DNA from: Epiperipatus broadwayi
Lineage: Eukaryota; Onychophora; Udeonychophora; Euonychophora; Peripatidae
Length of the DNA stretch: 64,000 nt
NCBI GenBank assembly: GCA_028023455.1
Contig: JAQFVV010012404.1
Location: 13,193,421 to 13,257,420, forward strand
Reading direction: 5' to 3'
A program made the translations under genes and the position numbers. Below, piece by piece: positions 52,335-62,420 of this stretch (positions are counted from its first letter, which is position 1; every line of letters starts with the position of its first letter). The notes beneath the pieces are model-generated. The model searched no databases and was not told the DNA's origin. It saw nothing but the letters and a program-made list of their open reading frames with translations.

Positions 52335-52814
52335 ATAGATGAGTACATAGAATTAATTAAAAATTTGAGTAAGATTAAAGGAAGAGTAGGAATAGTTGGA
52401 TTATTACCAAGATTTGACAAAAGGTATATGTTAGATAGAGCATGTTCTATAAATGAGAGATTGAAAAAAATTGTGTAAGAGGAATGATGTTATGTTTGTG
52501 GATGTGTGGGATTTTTTTTATTGAAAAGAGGGAGTTATATAGTAAGGATGAATTGCATACAAAACAAGGAAGTGAAGTTCTAGGGAGTTTTATTTATAAA
52601 AAAACATAGTTTGGGAAACTTATAAAGAGGAAGGGTTTTAAATTGCAGTGTTGTCAGAATGAAGAATGGACAGGTAAGGATAACTGATTTAGATATAATT
52701 GTAGATGTGGAGAGGTGTGGATCTGTAAAATTAATGGTAAGCAAGTTATTTATAAATGTAATGGAAAAGAAAGAATCAAAAGAATTTATAAAAGAGTAGT
52801 TAGGAAAAAAGAAA

Positions 52815-53499
52815 TTGTTAAAATTGGGTATTTAAATATGCAAGGTGGTAGGAGACCAGAAACATGTCTGGAATTAAAAAAAAATTAAAAATGAAGAGTT
52901 TGAGTTATTAGCAGTAGTGAAAACACATCCAAGAGAAGAAGTAGAACCTTTTCTAGAAGACTTGGTATGGCACAATATAAATAGAAAAGAAAAAGAAGAA
53001 AGGGATGGTGGTATAAGAGTTATGTCAAAAAAAATATTTAAATACTGTTAAATGTCAAGAACATTTGTGGTTTGGGATAACATTAGGAAGACAAGGATGG
53101 ATGGAGACTATAGTTAGATAGTCAAATTATAATGGTGTGGAATAATAGCATATATGAATGCCTAGTTAAAGATATATAGAGTTGCAAAGAAAAGGGGAAG
53201 AGAATAATAGTTATAGGAGATATGAATGACATATTGAAGAAATTGATGATGTAGGTAATAAGAATGGATAACTTTTGAAGAAGTTTTGTCATATAGTGAA
53301 TTTAAGTATTGGAAATTTATCAGATATTTATGAGAGACAATACACATGGTCTAGAAATAATATATTTCACACAATAGATTATGTATTAGTAAAGAAAAAA
53401 GGAATGAATAGAGTACAAAAAATTAAGGTGTTTGATAATGAAGATAGAGTATGTAATAGTGATCATAACTTCTTTGTAATAGAATGGTTAGTAATGTGA
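52815..53499 (+). pseudogene. LINE APE-type endonuclease domain (broken)
   Basis: The endonuclease nicks target DNA for reverse transcription. Pieces in different frames: VKIGYLNMQGG at ~52818 (the conserved 'N' motif near the start), IIVIGDMND at ~53206 (counterpart of the GDFN motif), then an intact 74-codon frame at 53275-53499 with the YTWSR, H-x-IDYVLV and SDHNFFVIEW motifs; the Asp-His of SDH is the catalytic pair. The middle part (~52900-53200) has several stops. Followed directly by the RT linker. Confidence 0.7.
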
Positions 53500-53854
53500 T
53501 GGAAAATAGAAATAAAAGTAGAAATGATAGTGAAAGATATGAATGGAGAATGAATGATAAGAATAAATTAGAAGAGAATAAAATAAAAGTTGAAGAAACC
53601 ATGGAAGAGTTGGTTGGAGGTGAGTATAAGAACTGGTATGGTGAAATAGAAAAAGTGGTTAAATAGGGTTTTAGGTGAGAATATTCAGAAATATAAAAGT
53701 AATAAAAAGTGAGAGTTAGTAAAAGTGCAAAAGAGAGGAAAAAAGCATGCAGAGAATATAAGTGTGCTATTAAGAACAAAAAAAAGTGAAAAAGATAGGA
53801 AAAGTACTTAGATTAGAAGAAGTTAACTAAAATAGATAATTATATATAGAGAGA

Positions 53855-54990
53855 ATGAAATTGAATAGTAAATTGTTGGAGGATATTAATAAAAGTGGAA
53901 GAGATGGGAGTAAAAAATTTTGGAATTACATTAAAAGAAGAAATTTGGGGGGGGGGGAGATGGTATTATTAGATGATGAGGGAATACAGTGTAGCTTTAG
54001 AGAAGAATTAGATATAATCTTAAATAGTTATGTAATGGATATAGAAAAGATGTTACATGTGAAGGACAGAATGATAGCAAACATGAAAACATATAGTAAT
54101 GGGAATATTAGGTTTACAGACAATGAACTGAATGAGTCAGGGGAAAAATTAAAAAGTGGAAAGGCAAGAAGTTTAGATGGATGGGTAGCAGAAATGGTAA
54201 TGAATTTAGGGCAAAGGGCAAAAGTAAAACTATTATCATGTTTTAATAAGATGGCACAGAAGAGAGATTTTCTGGATAGTTGGAGTAATACAAGAGTAAG
54301 GCTGCTATTTAAAAGAAAGGGTAAGGATAATAAAACATTAAACAATTATAGACCAATAGCAGTAATGTCAGTGTTATCTAAAGTTTTTTTTATATATGGT
54401 AGCTGAAAAAGTTGCAAAATAGATGGGAGAAGTGGGAAAAATGCAAGGAGGTTTTTGATTGGATAGGTATATAGGAGATAGTTTATTTGTAGTTGCACAA
54501 CTTATGGATATGAGTAGGAATACATGTAGACAGTTATATATGGTTTTTATAGATATAGAGGTGTATGATAACATAAACAGAAATAGATTATGGGTAAGTT
54601 TAGTAAATTTGGGACTGGATGAAGCTTTAGTGGATATTATTAGGAAATTGTATGAAAATAATTACTATACATATCAATTAGGGAATATAAAATCAGTTAA
54701 AGTTAAAAATGGGATGGTACTAATGCAAGGATACCCTATATCACCTATTTTGTTTTTGTTGCATTTGAGAGGAATGGAGAAAGCAATAGAAAAACTAGGA
54801 AGAGGGTAGAGATACCATTAATAGGTGGTAAGGGAGTTTATACATTATCAGGTCATTATTTGTAGACAACAAAGGGAAGATATGGAAATTATGCTGAGGA
54901 CATGTGCAAGGGTGGATAAAGAGAAGGGGATTAAATTTAGTGAAGAAAAATCAAAAGGAATGATGATTAATACTGGAGAAAGTAAAGGCA
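53855..54990 (+). pseudogene. LINE reverse transcriptase domain (broken)
   Basis: The 183-codon frame 53855-54406 covers the N-terminal RT blocks: KFWNYIKRR, LKSGKARSLDGWVAEMV and VRLLFKRKGKDNKTLNNYRP (typical 'lFKKGd...NYRPIs' block). The 116-codon frame 54459-54809 carries FIDIEVYDNINR (catalytic Asp in F-x-D) and MVLMQGYPISPILF (counterpart of RQGCPLSPLLF). The YADD box should follow at ~54850, but there the frame reads HYL-stop, so the two catalytic Asp are gone. KFSEEKSKGMMIN-type sequence (~54930) is the thumb region. A run of 11 G at 53947-53957 codes Gly-Gly-Gly inside the first frame. Non-functional. Confidence 0.8.
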
Positions 54991-55001
54991 AATTTTTTTA
55001 A

Positions 55002-55960
55002 TTGGGGAATATAAAGTTAAATGTGATGAATAGGTATAACTATTTGGGAATCATCTTAAGCAATCAGAAAAATTGCTTGGATGAATGGGAAAAAAAATTG
55101 ATAAATGAAGTAAAGAAAAGAAAGAGACTGATAAAGAAATTAACAGTGTTTTCATATAATAAATATGATGTAGCTAGAATTGTCGGGAAAGGAGTTGCAG
55201 TTTCAGGATCACCATATGATAATGATGCATTACATGTTAGTAAGGGGATGTTAGATTACTTACAAAAAGTACAAAGGGAAGTAGAAAGGCATGCATTAGT
55301 TGCAGGTATAGGGACAGCAAAAAAGGCAATTCAAAGAAAAATGGGATGATCATGTTTTTATATGAGAAATGCAAAAAGCAAAATGAAAATTGTTCAGTAT
55401 ATTACAATTTATGGATAAGAGAATAACCAAAATAGTATTTAATAGGGTTATGAGTAAAGGGAAGGCAACAAGATGGGTGAAAAAGGTAGTCTGGTATGCA
55501 GAAGATATGGATAAAGGATTTATGTCAGTATTCTTATATAAAAGTTAAAATGATTGTGCTAAGAGAATTATTGAGTGTTATAGTGGCAAGGAATAGGATA
55601 AAAGAATAGATGTATTAATAAAGAATAGGGAGTTGGAGAGATGGAGAACTAGTATGAAGAGTAAAAAGTGTTTAAATATATATAGAAGTAAATGGAATAT
55701 TGGACGAGAGTTTATTTATGATAATAGCAAGGAAAGTAGTTATAAGGCTCAAACAGGATCTTTAGCAACAAGAGAATATACATATAAATGGAAAAATGTG
55801 AGTCATTTAGTCTGCAAGTTGTGTAAGGAAGGCATAAAAATATTAGGTGTCTATTAATTGAATGTAAATGCCTGAAAGTAAAAAGGATACAAATAATAAA
55901 GTTGTGGAAGAATAAATGTAAACAAAGTGATTATACAAAAAGTGGGTTCTTGTTTTTATG
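55002..55960 (+). pseudogene. LINE C-terminal region with Cys motif (broken)
   Basis: The 115-codon frame 55002-55349 begins with NRYNYLGIILS, the conserved 'YLG' block after the RT thumb. The 74-codon frame 55633-55857 contains ESSYKAQTGSLATREYTY and VCKLC, corresponding to the C-terminal Cys-containing segment of CR1-group proteins. Between them the frame is lost for ~280 bp. A further Lys-rich frame at 55958-56164 may be the protein end. Confidence 0.6.
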
Positions 55961-56228
55961 CTGGGTTTAGAAAAAGGGAAATTTAGATATAAAAGTCATG
56001 TTCTTGAAATGCAATGGAGCAGTATAGAGAAGAATATAGAAAAAAGGAAGGTAAAGTGGCTAACAGGTTCTTTGGGCATAGTGGCTGAGAGATTCCTGGC
56101 TCCATATAAGGAGAAATCACAGTGTGTCATCGCATCAAATCAGTCTGTCAACTATCATCATTAAGATGTCATCTTGCAGTATAGTAAATATTTTATTAAG
56201 TTTCATCTCAGTTACTTGTCAATTTTTG

Positions 56229-56830
56229 TAATTAATAAAAAGTTGGAACAATGCGAAATTCTGTTTTCTGTTAGGGAAAACAGTTCATTATAATGCTTGA
56301 ATGAGATTGAAAGCAAGCTGCTGTGGGGAAAATACAAGTTTACCAGTGGTTTAATGGAAATATCAAAGTTTCCACATCCCAAGAAAGTGTGGTGAGTAAA
56401 ATCCAATGTCAAGACAAAGAGTGATATTTTTTGAATGCTCAGAATTTGTTTGCAATGACAAGGTACTTACAATCTAAAAGTTCTGAAAAGTCTGTGTGAT
56501 GCTGTAAAATTAAATATTCCAATTTTTGATTTAATAAAAAGTGCAAACTTTATCACAATAATGCACCAGTGGTCAAAGCCTTGACTGTGGAACAACCCAG
56601 CTAACCCATCAGTCATATTTGCCCAGTCTTCTTTTATGTGACCTTTTTTATTCTCTTGAATGAAAAAATGCTTTAATTTTTTTTTTTCAGACTTAAAAGT
56701 GATGAAGAAAAAAAGACACAGGTGTTAAAATGTGTCACTTTTCAAGTGTTTCTGAACTATTTTGAAAAGTGAAAAACAAATTTAAACTAGGGTATTTCAT
56801 TAAATGGACAGTACTTTGAAAAGTGATTCA
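56229..56830 (+). pseudogene. Mariner-type transposase relic
   Basis: Frames switch several times but three family blocks are visible. Near 56247: EQCEILFSVREN, followed at ~56335 by VYQWFNGN...QESV, matching the helix-turn-helix part of mariner transposases (E-Q-R-x-x-I-K-F; V-F-x-W-F-x-x-F-x-x-G-x-E-S-V). Near 56556: HNNAP-VVKALTVEQ, then LLLCDLF at ~56630, matching HDNAPAH...CDFFLF around the second and third catalytic Asp. Near 56730: FLNYFEK...LNGQYFEK, the C-terminal block. The stretch between HTH and the catalytic core is shortened, so the first catalytic Asp is missing. Dead. Confidence 0.7.
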
Positions 56831-56892
56831 ATTTATAACATCTAAATATAACTACACAATTTTTTATTATAAAGTTCTGGTTATTTTAGAAT

Positions 56893-57278
56893 CACTAATT
56901 TATTTTTTTTCCAATTGTTAAAGATATTAATTTGATTAGTTTTCAAGCATATATTATTTTTATGTTTAATCTTATCTATTTTGATATGAGATGATTATCC
57001 CATCAATAAGTAATAATGCATGCATGCAACTAGCACTATTTTATAATTATAAAACAGAAAGAAAACAGAAATTATCTTTTTTCTCTTAAAGTCAAAGAAA
57101 TATAAATAGAAAAAAACAATTTACTAAAAAGTTACTTAAAATGTAGAATAGTTAATTTTTTTTTTTTTTACAAAAATTCAAAAACATTGTGATATACATT
57201 TTTTTTAGAGTTATAAATTTTTAAATAAAATATAATTTTTGATTGAAAAGATATAATACAGATAACCAATTATTTATT
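56893..57278. other. AT-rich stretch, no feature
   Basis: Nothing recognised before the microsatellite. Confidence 0.4.
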
Positions 57279-57279
57279 G

Positions 57280-57698
<419 letters not shown>

Positions 57699-59047
57699 AT
57701 ATTTTTGCCCATTCATTTTTCAATTCATTCATCTATATAGTCATTTATGTTGATAAATGAAAGTATCGATAGATAGACATCCAGACAAATGGCCACATAA
57801 ATGTACACCCATAAAATAAATAAAAAACAGAAGGAAGCCAGATGTTTTTAGCTACAAATCAGTAAAAATAAAGTACATCTTAAAATATCTTTACACATCT
57901 GTTTTTTTTTTTAAATTCTTATTTTGTGTGTGTGTATATTCATATAAATGTTTAAATTATTTAAATCTCAATCTTAGGAAGAACTCTAGATCTAGACATG
58001 GTTTGTTATAATTGTTGCCATTTCTTGTTTTAAATTTTTAACGTTTTTCAGTCTTCTAAGTATAGTATTCTAATATATATATAAGTATAGAGTAATTTTT
58101 ATAATATATATATATATGTCTGGGCTCTTGGGTTATTTTATTAAAAAAATTAAAAGAAACAAAGAACACTTTTGAATACATTCTTCTTTTGGTTATTTTT
58201 AATAAATCTCCTACAAAGAGTGAAAAAAGAAAATTGTTACAGATAAATACACAAAAAATCTGTTAAACTGTCAGCTGATCGTTCACTCAACTTTCAATTT
58301 ATGGAATACAATGAAGCCATTTCATATGCTATATCAATATATATTACTTCAGTTATATGCTATACAAAAGAAAATATAAGTAAGCAAAACAAGAAAAATA
58401 TTAAAAATTTATAAATTTAATAAAATTTACAATATAGCAGCAGCACTTTTTCCATCTCAGAATGTCATATGTGATCATATTAGTTAATAATGTTTTTGGT
58501 TTTATGTGAAAGCATATACATTCTATTGTTCATTTTATTATCCTTTTTCAAATTTTTTGTATAGTATTTTGCATAACAAAATATTTTATAAGCATAATGC
58601 TAAAAGTTTAATGATATTTAAAAACATTCACAAAATAGGGACTTAAAAATCATCAAAAAAAAAAATAGAGAGGGAATAGTTTTCTAGAAATAAGACTACT
58701 ATTATATTTCCATAGGGAAAAAAGCTATTAAAGAATATTACAATGAAATTTGGAATTTCACTTATTTTATTTTAAAAAATAAAGATATGATACCATAATT
58801 TATTTTTATTACTTTTATTTTTTGAGTGAAGATGAATAAATGAACATACTTAGTAAATTTATATGTAAATGTGTGTCTTCAATTCATTATTAATAATTAC
58901 ATTATTATTTTTCAAATTTAATTTACATGTGCACACTCTCCATATAAAAAATATTTGTTATATATATATATATATATATGAGAGAGTTGAAAAGTACTGT
59001 ATATCTGAAGTTCCATAAACAATATATATTCTATTATAATCATAGCT
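57699..59047. other. AT-rich stretch, no gene seen
   Basis: (TA)n at 58962-58979; otherwise nothing supported. Confidence 0.45.
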
Positions 59048-59454
59048 TGGCTGCAGAAAGGAGTTTGCTATTAACTGAAAGGAGACCTTTTGATTCCTCT
59101 TGGAGGTCTTAAAAACTGAACAGGGCAAATTCCTAATGTTAACTCAATACATTCTTGTTATTGCAGCTGTTATTATTATGTGGTTATTCATATAGTATAT
59201 AACATGGATGGTCTGCTCACTAACATGCATTAGCCAGCTTGGCGAGTTTATTGGCTTTTTACCTCTGAGTTTAAGATCAAGAAACACCATGATTTTTCTT
59301 CTCAGTTGCCTGATAAAGCAGAATGAATGTATGTTTAAATGGTAATTATTTTTTCCAATAGATATATACAATCATGACAGACAAAAATAAATCATGCCTC
59401 TTATTCCCAGGATGCTGAAAAGTCACCAACCAAGGCAGCAGTTGGTAGTCAAAG

Positions 59455-60284
59455 GTGGAGGGTACTAAGAATTCCCTGATTGTGGACCCAGGCTGCTATT
59501 TGATGACAACTTTTTATTTAGCTACTTACAACTGCAGATCACTTTCAAGTGAAGGAAGATTGCAAGAATTAGAAGAACTGTTTTATCTTAAATGGGATAT
59601 TATTGGACTTTGGGAAGTTAGAAGAAAAGGTGAAGAGATAATTGATTTAAAAAGTGGAAATGCACTTTATTATAAAGACACAAATATTAGAAATACAAGT
59701 GGAATAGGATTCATTATAAATAAAAAGTGAAGAACAATGTGTATTGAACAGAGTGGCAAGATTAGTTATACAACTTAATAGCAGATACCAAATACAGATA
59801 TTTCAGGTTTATGCCCCAACAAGTTCTCATAGTGATAAAGTAGTAGAAGATTTTTATATGGATGTACAAAAGGCTTTTGATCAGAGTAAACAACATTTTA
59901 AAATTGTTATGGAATATTTTAATGCTACAATTTGTAAACAAATGAAAGATAAAAGTGCTGTAGGTAACTTTGGTTTTGGTAATAGAAGTGAGAGAGGACA
60001 TAGACTTGTAGAGTTTGCAAAAAAAAAAAGAAAAACTTTATATTATGAATTTTTTTTTTTTTTTTGAGAAAAATGTTAAAAGGAAATGGATATGGAAGCA
60101 TTCCAATGAAGGTACAGCAGAATTGGATTATATTTTGACTAACAGAAAATACATATTTCAAGATTGTAATGTTTTTAATAAATTTAACACAGAAAGTGAT
60201 CATCGATTAGTAAGATGTAAGATACGTGTTAATGCAAAACTAGAGAAACAAAAAATTATTAAAAAAAACAATATATACAGTTAA
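59455..60284 (+). pseudogene. RTE endonuclease domain (two frameshifts)
   Basis: Three frames in succession: 59455-59730 (LATYNCRSLSSEGRLQELEE, then IIGLWEVRRKGEE with the catalytic Glu), 59744-60067 (QVYAPTSSHSD; VMEYFNATI, where the usual G-D-F-N has become E-Y-F-N; GFGNRSERGHRLVEFA) and 60015-60284 (WKHSN, AELDYILTNRKYIF, ESDHRLVRCKI with the catalytic Asp-His). The first break is at the stop in KKstop near 59728-59750, the second at A/T homopolymers (60019-60029 and 60050-60065). The domain nicks target DNA in the living element. This copy would be inactive from the breaks and the lost Asp. Confidence 0.8.
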
Positions 60285-60463
60285 TATTTATAATCTTCAA
60301 ATAATCTTCAGAAACATTCTAATAAATTTAAATTAGAACATACAAATCGCTTTCAAGTATTAGTACATTTTGAACATGATTCAGATTTGAATGAAATTAA
60401 TATGAAAATAACTGATACACTTTTAAAAACTGCAACAAAGATAGCTTGTAGAAAAAACAGCAA

Positions 60464-61370
60464 TTGATCAATAATATTTCTACTGAAATTAGAAAATTTA
60501 TGAAGAAAAGAAGGAATATGAAGATATATAAAAATGATGCATTAAAAAGGATTGAATATCTTGAATTTTGTAAAATGGTGCCAAAAAGAGTTGAAAATGA
60601 TATAAGAAAGTATAGCTGTGAACTAGCAAGGAAATCTGTAGAAGAGAATAAAAGTGTCGAGAGTGCAAAAGAACATTTTGGTATTAGTAGGAAATTTATA
60701 TATGCAATTAGAAAAAAAGATGGAATTATTACTAAAAAGAGAAATGACATCATGAAATGGGTAGAAGACTTCTATCAAGAATTATATAATAATAAAGAAC
60801 AAGTACCTCCTATATCTATTATATCTTGCAAATTGCCCAGAATTTTAAAAGAAGGAGTGAGACATGCAATTAAATTTATGAAAAAAGGAAAGGCTGCAGT
60901 TAATGATGGAATTATAATTGATATATTAAAAGAAGCAGGTTAAGAAATATAATTTTTTTTAACAAAGTTATATACTTAATGCTTAAATGATAAAGATGTA
61001 CCAGTTGATTGGAAGAATGCAGTATTAATAATAATATTTTAAAAAGGTGATAAAGAAGATATTAGAAATTACAGACCTTATCAACCTTTTATCAGTTTTA
61101 TACAAAATATTTACAAAGATAATTACAACTCGTCTATAGACAACATTGGATTTCTATCAACCAAAAGAACAAGCTGGATTTAAAAGTGGTTTTAGTACAG
61201 TAGATCATATTCAGGTATTGAAAGAAGTTAGAGAAAAACAAATGAATATGAGTTGCCATTATGCTTTGGATTCGTAGATTTTGAAAAGGCATTCGATTCT
61301 ATAAACATTTTTTCAGCGATTAAGGCATTGGATCATCAAGGTATAGATCCAGGATATTGTTTAGCTTATG
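60464..61370 (+). pseudogene. RTE reverse transcriptase, N-terminal half
   Basis: The 159-codon frame 60464-60943 holds the linker and first RT blocks (WVEDFYQELYNNKEQ; AIKFMKKGKAAVNDGIIIDILKEAG). Further blocks follow in shifting frames: VPVDWKNAVLIIIF...KGDKEDIRNYRP (~61000-61078), QPKEQAGFKSGFSTVDHIQVL (~61158-61222), and GFVDFEKAFDSI (~61268-61305), which contains the first catalytic Asp of the polymerase. The reading ends at ALDHQGIDPGY. Blocks 4-7 are absent downstream on this strand. Confidence 0.8.
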
Positions 61371-61526
61371 AGTTTTTTTACTTATTAAACTTACTGTATT
61401 GAAGTTATTACTTTTTTTTAGATTTTTGTGCATATGGTACCTGAGAAATCTGTTATAATAAATTCCAAACTCCTCTTTTTTTGCATTATGTATCTCATAT
61501 AATAACTTACATTTTATTGATAAGCT

Positions 61527-62420
61527 AATTTATCATCATCATCATCAACCATTATCAGTACACTGCAGGATGAAGGTCTCTTCAAGTTCAATCCATCTTC
61601 TCCAATTTTTAGCTTCTCTTCTCCACATCATACCTGCACACTTTCTTATTTCATTCATCCATCTCACATGTGGTCTCTTTGCAGCTCTTTTACAATACCT
61701 TGGAATCCAATTTAAGATTTCAATTTTCCATTTATTTTTATCTCTTCTAGAAATATGTCCAGCCCAACTTCACTTCAGTCTTTTAATTTTTTCAATGAGA
61801 TCCGTAACACCCGTTTGTTCTCTTACCCATATATTGCATTTTCAATCTTTTCTTGTTACTCCCAACATGCATCTCTCCATACTTCTTTGAGTGGTCTGAA
61901 GTCTCTGTATTGCTCTTCTATTAAGTGTCCAAATCTCAGATCCATAAGTAAGAACTGGTAAAACACATTTATTAAAAACCTTCCTTTTCAAACACATAGG
62001 CATATTTCCTTTTAGTATCAAGTTATTTCTACCAAAAGCACTCCAACCATGTTTAATTCTATGATTAATTTCATCCATTATGTTTCCATCTGTATTAATA
62101 ATCTGAAGAAGGTGTTTGTAGCTGTTAACCTTTTCTAATTCGTCATAATCAATCTTTATTTTTATATTTTGAGAAACTCTGTTAAACATTACTTTAGTTT
62201 TTTTAACATTTATCTTTAGTCCTACTTTCATCTGATAACTCCTGCAACATTTCCTGCAGCTCTAAAGAATTATTTGCAAAAACAACTACATCAGCTGCAA
62301 AATCTAAATGACTTAAATAATCTCCATTTATTTTCACCCCTTTAGTTTCCCATTTTAATCCACAAAATACTTCTTGAAGCACTAATAATTCATTCTTTAT
62401 ATTCTAGAACTACTTAGTGT
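61527..62420 (-). mobile_element. RTE-type LINE, 3' third on the minus strand
   Basis: Read on the minus strand, this starts just before RT block 5 (~62400) and runs through thumb and C-terminal parts to GTACTGATAATGGTTGATG followed by an (ATG)n tail at 61532-61545, which is the same 3' end as copy 1 at 13.73 kb. It covers just what is missing from copy 4, apart from ~60 residues around RT block 4. Confidence 0.8.
61560..62400 (-). pseudogene. RTE reverse transcriptase, C-terminal third
   Basis: Minus-strand translation gives LQEVFCGLKWETKGVKING, then LDFAADVVVFA (~62315-62283), which is the FADD box changed to FAAD and thus lacks a catalytic Asp. The 129-codon frame 62231-61842 follows (VGLKINVKKTKVMFN; YKHLLQIINTDGN with the usual YLG replaced by HLL; VLTYGSEIWTLN; RSMERCMLGVTRKD). 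After a frameshift come the C-terminal words WAGHISR, WIPRYCKRAAKRPHVRW and WRREAKNWRRW down to ~61590. It ends ~50 bp before the tail. Confidence 0.8.

Larger units (their letters stand above)
51480..56175 (+). mobile_element. PHD-finger LINE (CR1-group-like), decayed
   Basis: A 4.7 kb non-LTR retrotransposon in sense orientation with ORF1 (PHD finger), APE-type endonuclease, reverse transcriptase and a Cys-containing C-terminus in order. The plus strand is strikingly purine-rich over its whole length, unlike the flanks. Frameshifts occur between and inside domains, but several 60-180 codon frames survive, so it is younger or slower-decaying than the RTE copies. A PHD finger in ORF1 is known from CR1-group LINEs; the exact clade needs a tree. 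The 3' end is not sharply defined, and no poly-A or tandem tail was recognised. Confidence 0.75.
51249..56892 (+). mobile_element. Mariner-like element split by a LINE insertion
   Basis: On the left, TATGAGGGGTTATCCAGAAA (51249 on) followed by TAAGGAATC has the form of a mariner terminal inverted repeat, and a short leader follows. On the right, after the LINE, come the decayed transposase (56229-56830) and, at ~56862-56890, TTTATTATAAAGTTCTGGTTATT, the degraded reverse complement of the left end. Without the LINE (~51480-56175) the element would be ~0.9-1.0 kb, consistent with a mariner of ~1.3 kb that has lost part of its ORF. The family resembles the FLJ37770-type/Mos1 mariners by its words. 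Confidence 0.55.
59048..61395 (+). mobile_element. RTE-type LINE, copy 4: 5' leader to mid-RT
   Basis: The best-preserved RTE copy. A ~450 bp leader is followed by the endonuclease and the first half of RT. Sequence similarity to RTE ends after RT block 3 at about 61390. The missing RT block 5 to the 3' tail is found 140 bp further on in the opposite strand (61527-62420), so the two may be one element rearranged by inversion. Confidence 0.8.

Noticed and set aside
54028-54345. 105-codon and neighbouring minus-strand frames (53423-53779, 54374-54574)
   Set aside because: Antisense to the LINE RT; stop-poor because the sense strand is purine-rich.
59048-62420. Twin-priming inversion as the cause of the split RTE
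   Set aside because: In twin priming the inverted 5' part precedes the 3' part with the tail at the outer end; here the tail end points inward to the 5' part.
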